Below, piece by piece: positions 12,140-26,100 of a stretch of DNA of 64,000 nt; positions within the stretch are counted from its first letter, which is position 1, and the number at the start of each line of letters is the position of its first letter. Source of the DNA: Auanema rhodensis (lineage: Eukaryota; Nematoda; Chromadorea; Rhabditida; Rhabditidae); the NCBI GenBank assembly GCA_964057225.1, contig OZ059894.1, forward strand, positions 5,828,001-5,892,000, read 5' to 3'. A model generated the notes under the pieces. The model saw only the letters and a program-made list of their open reading frames with translations. It ran no database searches and was not told where the DNA came from. The position numbers were made by a program, and so were the translations under genes.

Positions 12140-15100
12140 CATAAGGTTTAATTACAGAAATTTTGTTGGTTAAAAAAAGAATTACACACATATCAGAATA
12201 TTTTCTATTTTTCAATAAGAATTTATGAAAAAAATTAAATTTGATTTTTTCGTAAATTTTTAAAAGCAATTGTTTTTATTAAAATTGTAAAAAATTAAAG
12301 AAAATATTTTTTAAATTCTCATCTTTGTTTTTGAATTGTTACTAAGATATAGCTGATCGGAGAAAACCAAAACCTATCTCAATAAAGAAGGAAGAAGCGC
12401 CTTTTAATTGTTTTTTAATTTTTGAGAATAAACATGAAACTGTATATGCACCCTCGGAAGAAATACAATATAATTTATAAATACATACATATATACATTG
12501 AATTCCTCATTATTCAAATTCATAATATCAGCTTGTAGTTCTATCAAGGATTATGCACTGAAATAAAATCTGTAATTTAGAAGAGAACAAACTAGTACAA
12601 CTAATAAATTAAACAAAACTATGAATTATTTTCTTCAGTTGAATGAAATGAAGTTGATACCCCCTTGTGTTTTTGTTTTTGGTCGTAAAGACCTTATCTT
12701 TTTTTTGAGTTTTTGACAAAAACTAACTTTTAAAGCCGTTGTGGTTTAGCCGTTAGAGCTTCTTAGAACAATCCGAGGTACTTAACAGGACAAAGACAGA
12801 AGAAAATGTTGACTAAATCTATTTATTAATAAAAAAAGTCCATATCCTTCTTTAGTGCCACTTCGAAACAATACATTTTCTTATTTGTTTCTAAAAATAA
12901 ACTTTTCCCATTTCTCTTATTTTGCAGAAAAAAATTGTTAAGAGTTCAAATAAATACTACCTTTCTTTCTTTCTTTTTCTATTTTCTAAATTTGGCGTAG
13001 CTCACAGACTTGTCTCCGTCATTATCCCACATCCTCAACTTCATCAGCAATTTAATAGAATAACTGAAGAAACCATTAGTAGATACTATGCCTTTAATAG
13101 TTGAATTATATCACTTGTTCATATGATATATATTATCTTTTTCCCACTTTATGCCATCAGTTGCAAAATTTCAATTGAAGTCTAATTATATTGAAAAATA
13201 TTGAAGACACAACAAACGATAATATACATTATTATATGTGCTTATGGTTTAAATGTGTTTGTCGTGTTGCCGTAGCAGCTACTGAATTTGAATTTTTCTC
13301 TTCCTATTTTCAATGTGAAATATATTTTTTGATGGCAAAATCAATGTATGAAAAAGTTTTTATGGTCATTGCTGAGCTGAATTCAGATGAGGCGCGATCA
13401 TGAATCTTAAGGAATGTTCAGGGAGCCAAATTCACTGCAAATGCAATTATCTCCCATGTTCAGACTCTAATCACCAAATTGCCATCCCTATAGGGATTCT
13501 TTCTTAACTAGTTTCAGAAGCATTAGACTTCATTCAAAAGTTTTTCCTCAAGATTTTTTATTCACTTCCTTCATATATTTATTCCTCTTTTCTCTTTCTT
13601 TCAATTTAATTTTGTAAAAGAAAGATGCACAAACTATGCTTCAAAGTCCACATATGTATAAAGGTAACTTTCTAATTCATTCTCAGTCCATCTCTCTATT
13701 TCAATGTCTTGTTCTATTTCTAGCTATTTCTCTTTTTCCATTACTTACGTAATGCTTTTCATTTCTTTTTAAATCTGTTTTCCTTCAATTTTCTTCCCGA
13801 TAGTTGTGATTTATCTTCAACTAGTTGATGCTTCTTATGAAATCCGTTTTTGATATATGCGATGAAGCTAATCAGGTAATGATCACTAAAGAATCAAGAC
13901 TATCTTTAATATTACACCATTGTTGAACAAAAATAATCGAAGCTCTATTGAATTTCCCTTTAATATTTTCGTACATTTCTTGGTTCTCTTGGAAAAAAAT
14001 GCAAATTCGTCTTCGAAATCATTACAGCTACCCCCTCCATACATACATATGCATTATAAGATTTGTCTACGACATTTCCATGCGTCTTTCGAACTTGACT
14101 ATGAGTTTTACTTTTCGTTTCACTTAATCCCATTTTTCACAATCATTTTTTCTTCCATTTTGCGTTCAGTTTGAGCTAGTTTCAAATTCTTTAACTTTGA
14201 ACTGATAGAAGGCAATATATTATGTTTTAAACAATTTATTGTTGTTCAAGTGAAGCGTCAATCTGTTTTGCATTTTATAAGCTAGACATCTGAACATATA
14301 TTTCAATGGAATTTTCTCTTTATTCGTTCAGAAGAACTTTTTCCACTACACTGATTTTTTGAAAAAAAAAAAGATTTATTCAAAGAGTAGAATATAGATG
14401 AAAGTCGGACATTTGTCGTTTTCTATATCTATACGCATTACCTACCAATCTCATCTTATGACTTTATGCCATCTTTTCTCCAAATATTGGCTGAAATTTT
14501 CAGGTTTTTTTCGAATAAATTGAATAAATTGCTCGTTGTTCTTTTAAGAATTGTGGTACGGAAAAAAACAAATCTGAATCTCTTTGCCGTCCGTTACTTG
14601 ATTATTTTCCATTTTTTCGAGCAAGTAAGTACTAGTTGTCATGTCCAGCTGATGAACTACTATACATATCTCTTTAACTATCAGTATATATATTCATTAT
14701 AATATATACTATATATATATTTTATACTAATTTGAACAGAATTTTTTTTTTTGTCTTTCTTGCTTCTATATTGTTTTCTTTATTTCATTACCTCTTCATG
14801 GGTTTTTATCTCCTGTGATGTATCGTTTGTTTTTTTAAATCGTTTGTGACTCTGATAAATCTATTCATTTCTTTTTTTTATTGAGACAACATGTCCATTA
14901 CATCCATAAAGCTAGCTTAGTAATAATTGTCTTATACGGACTTGTTTGTACCAGCTTAATTAGTCATATTTTCTCACATTTTCATATTTTGTCCCCACAT
15001 TTATTTGTGTTGATATTCATACGAAACAGAAAAGTTCATATTAGAACTACATAGACTTTAACAGAAATAGAAACATTGCTAGATATGAGCTACAAAGATG

Positions 15101-18100
15101 TTGTCCTCGTTTCGTATATATTATACAAATCTTCTTCTATGCGTATCCTTATTTTGAACTTATTTAATCACATCCCTAGACATACTTTCCCATCCATAAG
15201 GTCATTGGAGACAATGACATTTTTTTGTTTCAATCCATCGAAACTGAGGCTATAAATTTTTTTATAAACCCAACTGTTTTCGCTTCAAAAAAAATATTTT
15301 GGTTCATTTCCACGAGTTGCTCTAGCCGAAACTTCTACATGACATTTATCTACTTTTTGGATATTTCTTCTTTCATATACGCAAAGTACTTTGAATTGTA
15401 TCTCATATTTTTTTATTGAAAAGTTGCTTTCAATTTTATAAAATTAAAATTCATATATATATTTGCTTTATTTTATTTGTATAAATTACAGCACAAGTGA
15501 CCTATAATATTCTTGTTTTTCTAAATTGAATGACTTTATACAATTCAAATTTGAAAGAACTTATTTCTTCTAATTACTCACTTACTTCCTCATGTGTATG
15601 TGGCTATTCACCTTTTTCAATGAAACTTGTTTATGAAACTATTCAAACTTGTTGAATACAAGAAGATAAATTATGAAAAATTATAAATGTTCATTGGCAA
15701 TTATTTCTCATATGGTGTTTCTACTTATTTTAGTGTAACTGTTCAATAATCACTATTCTTGTTTGTCTATCCACAAGCATACGACACATTTTTAATAGCT
15801 GAATAATGATATTCCCATCCATAGTTTTTTATGGGAAAACCGTATATTTTGAACTGCAAACTAATACTTCTTTTTTCTAGCTTAAAGCTGAAAATTTGGC
15901 TAATTTTTGCCAGATTTCAAAATTCTCTATCTGTATTGTAAATATTTTGATTGTTTTTGCTCTGTTCTGTTCATCAGGCCATAAATAACTGAGTTTGTCA
16001 TTAGATACTTCAATATGCCAAAAAAAAAGTTTGAATGGATTCCAGAATTTTATTTCATTTATAAAAAAAATGAAGAGAGCTTCTATTAGTATATCACTAA
16101 TAACCCTTTCACTTCCTCTAATTTTCTCCCGATGACACAAAGAAAAATAACGTGAGAAGGAAAGAGGGTGTGGATGAGACATTTGTAGAAATTTTTCTAA
16201 ATGGTTTCTGAATTGACTTATTGGATTTAAGTAGTGAAAGCAGATAGAGCTAGAAAGACGAGGATGTATCTGAAGGTTTTGCTCTTTCCGAACAGCATTC
16301 AATGTTCCAGCAATTGGTTTGGCCTCGTAATCAAATTTACCTTGATCTCTTTCTGCTTAAAACGAGATAAAAGCTTTTTTTCTATTTCTTGTCATTCTTT
16401 CAGTTCGTATCGGTTAATGGATTCTTAGACAATCCGAAAAAGAAACAGACCTCAGGGAATTGTCTGAACTTCGGTCCTTATCTTGCTCTCATCCATGTCC
16501 GGACTCTCTTTTCTCTCATTTGTCTTTTGTTCTCTCATTGGAATCCGGAAATTCCTCAGAGTTTTAGCTCGTCTGCTTATTTCAGATTTTCTCCCAAAAA
16601 TCGCTTTTTCTCTAAAATTGAAGATTTTATGACGTTTATCAACGATAATACTCAATGATCATATCCTGTACTTGGCGTCCTTCAATTTAATTCCTAATTT
16701 ATGTTCTATTTACCATTTACTTTATTTAATTATTATCATCATATTGCATAATATTTAATAATGCAATTATTATAAATTGAAGCTTCAGTGAATCTTAATC
16801 AAAGAATTTATTTGAAATCACAGAAGTTATATAGTAATCAATCTGCTTGTTCTTTTCTTTTATCTCTTTTATCTTCATTAAACTTCTTGAACTATGTTGT
16901 ATATGTCTTTTGCTCTGCAATAACTTTACTTAATTTACTAAAATCTAAAGTTATGACTCAAATAGAAAATTTGAAGACCGGATTTCAAAGTTTGAATTTC
17001 ACGTCACTTATGATTATGCTGTCGTCAACAAGTTCATTTGAGTCATGCGAAAAGCAGTGAACGGTTGTATTTCAGTACGAGAGAGCTTCAACCACCCCCT
17101 GTTTCCCATGCTCGAACTCTCCATCTTGGTTTATAGCGTTGTGCTCACAGATCAAATTCTATTAGCCGTTTGCCAAGGAATCTTTTAAATCCCATGGTCC
17201 GGTCCAGAGGCTTATGAAAGCAGTTGTGAACCGGATATCCGCAAAAGTGAAAAATCAAACATTTGTCTCTCATACTTAGCTTTACAACTTCTCTTCATGC
17301 TCTTTTATACAATCAACCTTTTTTGGCTTCCTTAATAGTAATAAATTGCAAACTTCTTTTGTTCCGAAGTTGAGAAATTTTCAATGTTTGAACATTTTCT
17401 GAATAATAATTAAAGTTTTAGAGTAGAATAATGGTTATTTAGTTAGCATAAGGATAAATATATTAAATGAAAATAATATATTTTAGTTGTTTTCATTAAA
17501 GACTTTATGCCCTTCTTGTTCAGTTATCTATTCTTTTAAATTTTTTATTTCTTTTTACCATAAGATTTGAATTAATTGAAAAATGAAGAAATATGTTTGT
17601 TAAACAACCACATTTGCCATACTTCCAATATAGAATATTGGTAAGTGACAGGACTGAACTAGTATTCATATGACAAAATTGCTTCATCATTTACACATTC
17701 ATATAGAGCATCCACTTCACATCAGTATGTGAAATTGATGGTGCAAAAGTCGAATTGAACTTTTTGGGAGCTAAAACGTTGTGTCTTCAAATCTGCATGG
17801 CATGTCGCCTCAAGCAAAGTTTGGCTTCGAATGTTTCAGTCCATTAAGAAGAACTTCTTTTAGTTATGGCTTTGTTTGAATTTTCATGTTTTTCTATATA
17901 TTCCCAATGTAATTTATAGTATTTTTTCAAAAGTATTTGTATTTTCAAAAAAGAAAACATGAAACTAAGCGGGTGTTATCGAAACTTTAGTTTCAAATTT
18001 TTTTTTTCTATTCCAGATAAGATTCTTCAAATTTTATTTTAAATGAAGAAATTATTGCATGAGAAATATCTGGATTTGACTTGAATAATCCGAATATATT

Positions 18101-21100
18101 TCTTGAAATCAATTTGCTTTCTTCTTTTTAACTCAAGATAATTACTCTTCTTATTGTTTCGCTTTAGCTATAAACTCATGATGAAAAATTAATGAATTTT
18201 GTTTGTAAATCTCTCAACCCTTCAGCACATTAAAGAAAAAGAAATATTTACTTTTTTAAGTTTCCAGGGAGATTGTTCTAAGAGCTAAATCTACAAGTAT
18301 GTTTTCAAACAAATTTTAGTTCTTTACACATTTGATGTAAATATATTAGGAATATTTCATGAATACTTCATATCTATATGTGGGATTTTATGAATTTTTA
18401 AGATATTTTAGCAATCAAAAATGATATCTAATCATGTTGTTTCATCTTTTTAATTTTAATTGTAAAAGATTTTCTTATAAAAAATATCAAATTCATATAC
18501 TATTCAATGGAATCGGAGCATATTTTATCTATCACAAGTTCTGTGAATATGTATGAGTATATGTGTATACACAAACACATTGTATTTTTCTTTTTTTTTT
18601 TATAAGAAGATGTGATGCATGAGTTTGCTTGCATCTAGACAAATGTTTTAGTGTTTCACAAAAGTAAGAGTTCTTTGTAAATCTAAGTTTTATTTTCATA
18701 TAAGTTTCTTCAAATCTAGAAAATAATATATAATGAAATGAAAAAGATGAAAAATAGGTTGAACAGTGAAGTCGAAAGAATTCTTAGAATATGACAACAG
18801 AACACAGAGAATGAATTCCGAATATGGAAAGAGAGAAATGGAAAGCACACAAGATGAGACAAAAAGAGTCAGGATATAGGAAGGTACTAAACTCCACAGA
18901 ATTTTAAATATTGCATGAGTATCCAGCAATCCTAACTATATTCATTATAATCAACAACGTCACCACTAACATCAGTAGCAACCAACTTGCAGCTTTTAAC
19001 TTTGTAATATTTTTAGAAAGTACTAGTAGCGAATACACTATATTTTCCAAAATTGAAAATAAAAATCTTTTCAATATTTTTTTTCAACTTTTCTCATTTT
19101 TTTTCTATTTTTAGTATAATATTTTTATTTTTTAAGTTTTCAAATCAGTTTCAAAAATAACAGTTCAAAAAAATATCAAATTGATAAAGTTAAAAAACGA
19201 ACTTTTTCATAAATTTTTGTTTGTTTTTCAATCATTAATTCACATATTTTTTCTTTTTTTTATTCTATGAGTCCCACATGTGTTTGGAGGGACAAACAAT
19301 CTTTAAATTGTTTAAATTTAAATTTTTGTCTTGCACATCTTCGTTTCAAACGAATATTTTATTCCATCGTCTTTTAAATTTTTTTTGCAAACCATAGTAC
19401 CAGAGGGAAGTCACATAATTATTTCATATTAAAATATATTATTTAAAGAAGAAATATGATTTTTTTCTGTTTTTTACATTGCTTTTTGAATTGTTTTGTT
19501 TATTTAATCTTCAGATGATGACTACTGATGTTTCATTTTGCTTCACTCACTTTTAATCATGATTTACACTAGTTTTCTTGTTAAAATTATAATTCATTGT
19601 TTAGTATTGTTTCTTTTTAATTTGTCTATGTCTGTTTCTCTTTTATCATTCTTTCGTTGTTTTTTTGCTTCATCTACTTCTTTGTAGATTCTTCTGAGCA
19701 GCTTCTGTCTACTTGAAGTGCTAAGTACAGCAAAGTTTCTATTTAACCTTATTCATTGTATTTTCAGTTCTTTCGAATAAAAAGTTTCCTAATGAACCAT
19801 TTAAACGTTGAATTCATGATTGCCATCATCCGTGTTTTACTATATAAAACTATTTTTTATTTAAATATACAAGTTTTTTGATCCAATACAAATAGTTTTT
19901 TGAGAAGCTAAAAAAGGAAATTGAGCTCAAACATGCATATTTCTAGTTTTTACATTGCTCAAAAAACGTTTTCATTATATCTTCTTAATACTAATAACTA
20001 ATTACTAATTATTTTTCTTTAAATAAAACTACATTCTTAGTTTGTGATTAATTTTAAATGTTTCATTTCTTATATTATACACATTAGCTGCAAATATTTG
20101 ACGTTATTTTATCGTTCCTATTCATTACATATCATGATCCTTTTTTTGAAAATAAAACAGCTTCTGACTCTCTCTTTCCAAGAACGATATCTATTTATAT
20201 AAAATATATATTCCTATATAGTTTTTTTTCAAATATAGCTAACATGGAATCATTTATTCATTTCAGTATACCGACAGGAAATTCTCATAAATTTCCGGAA
20301 GATTCACTTCTCGTTGGCTGAACACCCATATCTTTTCCCTTAAGTTTCCTCCTTTTCCATACTTCATCATCTGAGCTAAGAACAACTTTATTTCATCGTT
20401 TCAATCTTCTTATACACTTCTTCTTTTATATTTCTTCTCTTTTTATCTTTTCCTCTCTATTTTTCTTCCAATATTTATTTAGCTTTTTTTAAAATCATTA
20501 TGTCTTATTTGGTAGTATATTTCACTCGGCCAACAGCGTAATTTTGAAGTAACACATCATTAGTTTGATTGAAGATGATGATAGCATCTATGATTTACAT
20601 CAATTCGAAAAAGAAAAGCTTTTTACTATATATAAAAATAGATTATTGCGATCACTATATGAAATAATATATGTATAATATGTATATATTTCTTTTCTTT
20701 TTCTTATACACAAATTATATCAATTATTAATTTTTTTATAATTTTTCCATATTTTAATAAGAAGAAAAAGATTTTAAAATTTTTTTGTAATACGTTGAAA
20801 CTCATTTTTGTACGGTAAAAGGATATTACTTTCAACTTCAAAAAGCAAATTATTTGGTTTTTGTATTAAAAACATTCTCATTTCACATATCTAATGAGAA
20901 ATTTTGATTTTATTTGACGAGAACATTCATTGTAAAGAAGGTTATGTACTATTAAGTGGCAGCAATTGGTGTTTGAGCTTATATTGTTTTATACCTTTTC
21001 ATATTTTATATTGTATTCAATCTATATTCCTCATAATTTTACATTACATACAACCAATTCTTCTATCTTTCTTTTCTTTTCTTCAACTTCCTTTTCATCT

Positions 21101-23194
21101 ATATTACCTCCTTCCTCTTACTTCATCTGTGAGCTTTCTTTTCCTCTTCTCGTTGAAGTTCTTTCCTGAAAATGAAACCACAAAAAACAATTAATGCTTT
21201 TGGCTACTCTTTGATCATGATTTTATTCAAATTCTCATTGGTTTAAGTAAAAGTCGATCATAATAGAACTTATCATGAAATGTGAAAGTTGGCATGTACT
21301 AGCTACACATTACGATCATTGGTGTGGCACCTAGCTAATGTTTGGATGATATTTCTTAGAGAAGTAGTTTTTTGCTTTCTAATGTCATAAATGTTTGATG
21401 TGATAACATGCTTCTCATCATTTCATGATCATCAACCCATACAACATCGACACATAGAGATACATTTGTTCTTTTCACATCTTTCGTTATTCTTTCTAAC
21501 TTCACCATCCAGTTCATCAAATACTTGTCGCTAACCCTCTTCACATATTTCCGTAACATCTAGAGCAACTTATATTGCCTCTTTCTTCATATCTCGTTAT
21601 CTCATCTTTGCCAAACAGTTATTTCACAAAACATATTGTTATTATTTGAAAAACGAGATCATGAATTGGCAGAGAAAATTGTGAAAATTAGATTTTCACC
21701 CAAAGAAATTCCTGCACAGCTCTAGATATTGCTCGTTTCTCCCTTCTTCTATTTTCAATACTCAGCCCATCATTCTCATTCAGCAACCCTGTCCGCTTGT
21801 CTATCTCTTTCTGATTGGAATAAAGGGACGTTTGGAGACAACGCTGACAACGAAAGGACGGCCCTACCGGATAAGCTAAACCATAGTATATGAAACATCT
21901 ATTCATATTTTACATCCAAATCATATAGTGATAACTAAACTGTATTTTTTTAATTATCTACTCTTTTAATTTTTCTAATTTTTTCTCAACTATCATAATC
22001 ATATCCGAACTTTTTTCGAACCATTTCATTTTTTAAGACAAAATATTATTACAGATAAAAATCTATTATTTCCATTGGAATGTATAATATTAATCGTTGT
22101 TATTTAAGAAAACAATTATTATACCGAAATCAGTTCTATCTTGCTTCGATATTTTATGCATTCATGTTAAATCATTCAAGCTTTAGGATTTGAGCTAATT
22201 GTTCATGTCAACGTTTTTTCATCAAACATATAGAGACATGCATACGTATAGATATATGCACCCAGGAAAAGGAATAGGAATATCGAGAGAAAGAAAAGCA
22301 AACGAGAGATAGAAAGAAGAAAGCATGAAAGAAAGGGGGATATTCAGAGGATTATACAAAAAATAGAAATATAATGCGTGTGAAAATACAATGAGGAACT
22401 TTAAGATTTACATGTTTTCTATAAAAATAATGAAGTAAAACTGTAAAATTATTATTGATATTATATATTTTATTTTTTCATATATTTTTTATTTTTCATG
22501 CTCAAATAATATTATCAATTTTTGAAAATAATTTGTACTTGTTTCTTGTTTCCGAACTTCATTCATATGCCTGAGCTCGAAATTTCCCACATACTTATGA
22601 TTTTAAATACGTTTTCTAGTTCTCTTTATTTCTCTATACTTCTCTATTGTTCTATTGATATGCTTTTGTCGTCTTATTTTAAAATTTCTTTTTGCTCGAA
22701 AATCAAGTTGTCATACTGCTAATAAGGATGAATCTGTGCTTACTCACAAATTTTTTTCTACTTTCCATGCTTTTTCATCCCCTGGCTCTACTTTTATACA
22801 TCCTATTCGTATGTACCTCCCCTTCTATCTTTTTCTTCTTGTTCCTTTCTTCAAAATCTCGCATGTATATCTCAAAAGCCTATTTTCTAATAATTTTTCT
22901 ACCAAAATCATTGTTCCACATATCATTGATTCAGAAAACTAATTTCAATTTATTAATTGCAGTTTCTTCCAAATTCTTCCAAAGTTTTAAATTACAGCTT
23001 CAATAACCTCCCCAATGTCCGGTTAAATTTTCTTGAAACGTTTTAAATTTCCCATGATTATGACATCTTTGCAAACCAATCTTGACTTTCAACTAAGAAT
23101 ATTTTTTCATTGTTGTCTTTACATCTTATTTCAACCTAAATGCACCGCCTGAGAAAAACATAATTTTCCTTTTTTCCAGATTTTCAATGCTATA
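12140..23194. other. 11-kb T-rich stretch without recognised genes
   Basis: No family was recognised and no chain of phase-compatible exons was found. The plus strand is strongly T/C-rich for most of the stretch, which creates many hydrophobic F/L/S-rich ORFs that look spurious. Slightly GC-richer islands occur near 13000-13060, 13420-13510, 16430-16600 and 17060-17260. A purine tract sits near 22260-22350. Because the T-rich bias is on the sense strand of the receptor starting at 23195, part of this may be an unrecognised long 5' intron or outron of that gene (inference). Two minus ORFs at 21356-21559 and 21688-21906 are more hydrophilic than the rest, but I cannot support them as exons. Confidence 0.45.
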
Positions 23195-26100
23195 ATGAAT
23201 AATTCATTGGTGGATTCTAAATCTACAGATCTATTACTTCCTGATTCAATTGATGAAGATCCATGCTCTTACTACCAACAACCATACCATCGTGAAAGAT
23301 TTGTACTCGTAGCCGTTATTGGAACATTTGTGGCTGTCATTAACATTATCGAAAATGTTTTCCTTAGTTGTATGTTATTCAGCAAGTAAGTCTAAATGAA
23401 TAAAATCTGTGTCTTGTTTAAAAAGGTACTGTAAAAGGGCGAAGAACTCAAGTTCTCCAAGTTTTCAAAAAAATTTGTATTGTATTTTCAGAAAATCGTA
23501 TCGATCATCTTATATGTTATATTTGGCTTTATTAGCCTTTTTTGATATTTTTATTGCTGGAGCTTATATACCGTTAATGAGTCTTAGTCATATTGTTGAC
23601 TATCTACATTCCATAACACTTCTTAGAGCTTGGCAAGTTGATTCAGGTTCTCAATCCCTAATTGAATAATAATTCAGGTTCACTTACATGATTCCTATGA
23701 TAACTATATCTCATATTGCTATGACAGCTTCTTCATTTCTAATGGTTGCTGCTAGTTTTGAAAGATACTGTGTAACAGTTCAGTCCAAACATACCAAGGT
23801 ACTAAGCTTTAAGCATTCGTTTGAATAATCTCAAGTTTTAATTTCAGTTTCTTAATCACCATCGTTGTAAAATTGCTGTTGGTAGTGTATTACTTGGTGT
23901 TCTAACGAAAGTAACTCATGGATTAGAGTTCAGCGTAGGTTTCATATACTTTAGAAACTTGAACATTTCTACATTTTCAAATCTATATCTTTCTATCTTT
24001 TCAATAAGAAAATAATAATGAAAATATTTTTTATTTGAAATGAAAATAGAATTATCTTTCTGCTTTATATATATGAACATATGTATGTTATATAAATGTA
24101 TTGAATACAATCAGTATATACATATTCTGTATATATTAAGTGTCTCTATCTTTCTCTCTCTTTCTCTTTTCCTCTTTATCTTTTTCTTTCTCTCTCAATT
24201 CCTCTCTTTTCACACTTTCTTAATTCTTGTAGAGCTCTATAAAGAGACCAATGAGAATATGAATATGCTTATACAATGATTAAGTCGTTGTTATAAGCTT
24301 TATAAGCTTATTTATATATACATATGTCTCTGATATAAAATATAAATGAATTTTATTTTTTGAAAAATCTTATTTTTCAGATAACTGTTCAAGAACAATG
24401 CATTGGTACAATGAACGAATATACTCTTGAACTATCTCCATTGGCTTTGAACGAAACATATGCAGCTTTTTGGAAAATATGGTTAGTCGTATAAGACATT
24501 TATGTTAAAATACTCAAATAGTAACTTTTAATTGCTTATAAATAAGAATTATTAGCATAAATTATGATAAAAATGAGTTTATTTTTAATAATTTATATTA
24601 TAAATGATATATAGTTATACATAGTTATATATCTTTATATAATATAATATTATCGCATAAACTTTGTCATAAAATAACTATTTGCTTACACAAGTTTTCA
24701 TATATGACACAACGATGAACGATAATGATGACCTTCATCAAGGAAATTGAAACTTTTGATTTATAGTTAACTACTGTCATTACTTTTTTCTCAATGACCA
24801 GTCACAATATATTGAAAAAAAAGTAGAAAAAAGTACTATTTAGAGTACTTTAAATGGATATTATATATATTTATTTTTCATTCCTTGTGCATATATTTAA
24901 AAAAATTCAAATTAAATTTATAAAATTTTATATTATACTATAACATAATAGTTTTACAGGATTCGTTCTGTATTGACCATATTATTGCCATTTACCTTAT
25001 TAGCTATCATGAATATTCGTATTGTGCTGGTAATACAACGAACTGAATTTCAATTTCTCAATGTTCAAAAGCTAAGTGAAGCCAAACGAAAGGTGAGCTA
25101 TCCAGAATATTCATAATATTTATATATTTTTTCGTTTAAAAAAATAAATAAACAAGAAGAAGCTTCCCTTGAAAAATATAGTTATGTTAAGACAAAAATT
25201 GAAAAAAATGACGAATGGAATTACTAAAGATAGAGAGAAACAAGAAAATGAAAAGGTTATTCAAATACTTTTTGTTGTTCTAATTAAAATAAAAATGGAA
25301 TAAGTAATTTTTTTTTGTTATAATTTGAACATAAATATGATTTTGTTACAAACAACATCTATATTTCATTGAAAATAATCCCTTATCTGGTGATGGTTTC
25401 TTACTTTCTCCCGTTCGTTTCAATTTGCTCTCATTCAATCTCCTTTTTGCTCTTTTTCTATACCATTTTTTTAGTTGGAAAACATGATAAAAAAAATTTC
25501 TACTTTAAAAATGAGGGATTCTCTTAGAAAGAAATAGATGAACGATTGATAGTTGCACGGTGATTCGCTGCTGCTCATGATGATGTTCTTTCAAATTCTC
25601 ATCGTTTTCCTTTTTCCTTGAAACCTATTTTTCATTTATTCCCTCAAGAGAATACCACAAAGCTATAACTTCTTCTTTTTTCTTCGTTCTCTCTATATAA
25701 CTATTATTTTGGTTTTTTCTTTTTTTTTTCAAATTTTCTCGATGTATTTGCTATTTTCTCTTTATGGTAGACACATAAAAAAATAAGAAGAGTAGAGACA
25801 GGGAAAAGGAAGTTTTATTCTCACCTCTTTCTATAAGCTTCGAAGCTATTTAGAACCATCCCATGGGATGCCCTGGACTCCTTTCCTTAAATATAGAGGA
25901 AATTCCGTTTGCAAACATTATGCCTGAGTCCAAATTCAAGCTGATCCGACAATTCGCCTAGGGACTTCAGCCAACAAAATATTAGAGTTATAAGTGTTGT
26001 TTAAGCTGTTATTGCAAATTGAAAACAGTGATGATTCGCTATGCTCCACTGTCATGTATTTCCTCATGTAATATTCTTGCGTCACACATGAATATACATA

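Noticed and set aside
12735-12800. tRNA-like start (gccgttgtggtttagccgttagagc) resembling an A box
   Set aside because: No B box, anticodon arm or matching acceptor stem follows, so it is at most a decayed fragment.
15877-16302. 141-residue minus-strand ORF
   Set aside because: Low-complexity, compositionally biased reading in an A/T-skewed stretch, with no recognisable family or neighbouring exons.
21356-21906. Two hydrophilic minus-strand ORFs
   Set aside because: No family match, no phase-compatible joining and no good start context; the purine-rich complement of a T-rich strand yields K/E/R-rich readings by chance.
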